Positions 7,926 to 8,643 of a stretch of 8,643 bases of DNA are shown here, one piece after another. Below the pieces are notes generated by a model. It did no database searches. It was not told where the DNA came from and saw nothing but the letters and a program-made list of their open reading frames with translations. Location: positions 1 through 8,643 of the forward strand of contig DXFC01000109.1 in NCBI GenBank assembly GCA_019114645.1, given 5' to 3'. Position 1 is the first letter of the stretch. Each line of letters opens with the position of its first letter. The DNA is from Candidatus Halomonas stercoripullorum (GTDB lineage: Bacteria > Pseudomonadota > Gammaproteobacteria > Pseudomonadales > Halomonadaceae). Position numbers and translations under genes: made by a program.

Positions 7926-7931
7926 ACCCAT

Positions 7932-7937
7932 CTCCCC
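7932..7937 (-). promoter_or_regulatory. Ribosome binding site deciding the tssA start
   Basis: The coding strand reads GGGGAG with six bases to ATG 7925. The in-frame ATG at 7931 directly abuts this element and is therefore less likely to be used. Confidence 0.6.
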
Positions 7938-7948
7938 AACAACCCGCC

Positions 7949-8602
7949 TCACCAACGACAGGCTTCGCGCAATGGCTGTATCGCTTGGCGTAGCCCTTTG
8001 ATTTTGAAGCGCAGGCCATCGAGTACGGCTTGATCACTAGCCAACGCCAGCTCATCGCCATTCAATAGCTGCTGCAGTGTGGCAATGCCCGGCAGCCCCC
8101 GCCCGCCACTCACCACATAACCGCCATCCCGCGCTTGCCAGACCTGCTCCAGCTCACGGCCATTGCTGAGCAAACGCAGCTGTACCCGAGGGGCTGTGAG
8201 TGCCTGGGGCAAGTGAAGCTGGAATCGCGTAATGTTGTTGTCGCAGGCGAACACCAGTTGCGGTCGCGGCGGTATACTGCCCAGTGCCGGTACGCTGATC
8301 CGTACCTCATTGCCCACCTCGCGCACCAACAAGCCCATATCGTCATCACTGCGCTCAGCCTCCTGGGCATGGATGGCGTGCCACAGCGTCGAGCGCGGAT
8401 CAGCTGTCGCTGGCGCCGCGCTTTCACGCTGAAACAGTGCGTCATATCAACCCAGTCGCTCCAGGCGTGAATCAACAGCCGCACACGCTTGGGCCTGATC
8501 TAACGGCCCGGACACGGTCTCGGCCCAGGCATTCGTCACCAGAGTCAGGCCGACCAATAGCACTGGCCTCACTGCCTGGCTCAATCCCACCTTCCAGGTC
8601 AT
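7949..8602 (-). pseudogene. tagO: VasI/TagO T6SS-associated protein, interrupted by an in-frame TGA
   Basis: Read through, the frame gives 217 codons plus a stop, and everything except codon 52 looks like a normal TagO/VasI protein. An N-terminal signal sequence (hydrophobic VLLVGLTLV at 14-22, likely cut after NAWA at 27) points to export to the periplasm. It is followed by the typical ACAAVDSRLERLG at 39-51, then codon 52 = TGA (8447-8449), then YDALFQRES. The family pattern is C-x11-C-Y/F-D, so the TGA replaces the second Cys, one base away from TGC or TGT. Downstream, FACDNN and the C-terminal REACRW, each with a Cys, are intact, and there is no frameshift or other stop. ATG 8600-8602 overlaps the upstream gene's TGA (ATGA), implying coupling. 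It could be a recent nonsense mutation, a sequencing error, or much less likely a recoded codon. As written, translation would stop after 51 residues. Confidence 0.85.
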
Positions 8603-8643
8603 TTGGCATCCAGTTCCAGCTGTCGACACTTATGTGCCAGGGT
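8599..8643 (-). CDS. C-terminal end of upstream gene, possibly VasH-type sigma-54 activator
   Basis: Only the last 14 codons and the TGA stop are in the window, reading TLAHKCRQLELDAK. The pattern Thr-Leu-x-x-Lys-x-x-x-Leu at a protein's end resembles the recognition-helix end of Fis-type helix-turn-helix domains (E. coli Fis ends TLRKKLKKYGMN). Such a domain closes sigma-54 enhancer-binding proteins, including the T6SS regulator VasH. V. cholerae has vasH directly before vasI, vasJ and vasK, the same order as seen here. The stop overlaps the vasI start as ATGA. The stop codon and frame are seen directly. The identity is an inference from 14 residues plus synteny and could be wrong; another T6SS gene is possible. 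Confidence 0.5.
   Translation of the reverse strand, partial: TLAHKCRQLELDAK

Noticed and set aside
7949..8338. Separate 129-residue gene starting at ATG 8338
   Set aside because: It is in the same frame as the vasI start and begins mid-domain without a good Shine-Dalgarno sequence. It is better read as the rest of vasI after the TGA.

Overview
The window is the downstream part of a type VI secretion system (T6SS) operon. Every gene lies on the minus strand, so transcription runs from high to low coordinates. The housekeeping parts are GC-rich. The order vasH-like end, vasI/tagO, vasJ/tssA, vasK/tssM followed by effector genes and vgrG matches the gammaproteobacterial (Vibrio cholerae-like) T6SS layout. 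My best guess is a GC-rich gammaproteobacterium, possibly a Halomonas relative. The organism is an inference from composition and gene order only.

Layout in transcription order: (1) the last 14 codons of an upstream gene whose tail resembles a Fis-type helix-turn-helix end, as in the sigma-54 activator VasH; (2) vasI/tagO, joined to it by an ATGA overlap but interrupted by an in-frame TGA exactly where the family has a conserved Cys; (3) tssA of the VasJ type; (4) tssM, the inner-membrane IcmF-like protein with an intact Walker A motif; (5) a small GNAT-fold protein whose start lies inside the end of tssM; (6) a PAAR protein fused to a GH24 (T4-like) lysozyme; (7) an overlapping gene for a small exported protein, very probably the cognate periplasmic immunity protein; (8) the first 261 codons of vgrG, cut by the window edge.

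How they fit together: TssM anchors the membrane complex and TssA helps assemble baseplate, tail tube and sheath. VgrG and the PAAR protein form the spike. The PAAR tip carries the lysozyme into the periplasm of target cells, and the exported partner would protect the producer and its kin.

The lysozyme half of the PAAR gene plus the immunity gene is clearly AT-richer than everything around it. The composition changes at the linker between PAAR and lysozyme, so this looks like a swapped-in toxin/immunity cassette on a resident PAAR tip. Intergenic gaps are short (at most 54 bases). I see no terminator, internal promoter, tRNA, CRISPR or insertion sequence, and no gene-free stretch over 300 bases.
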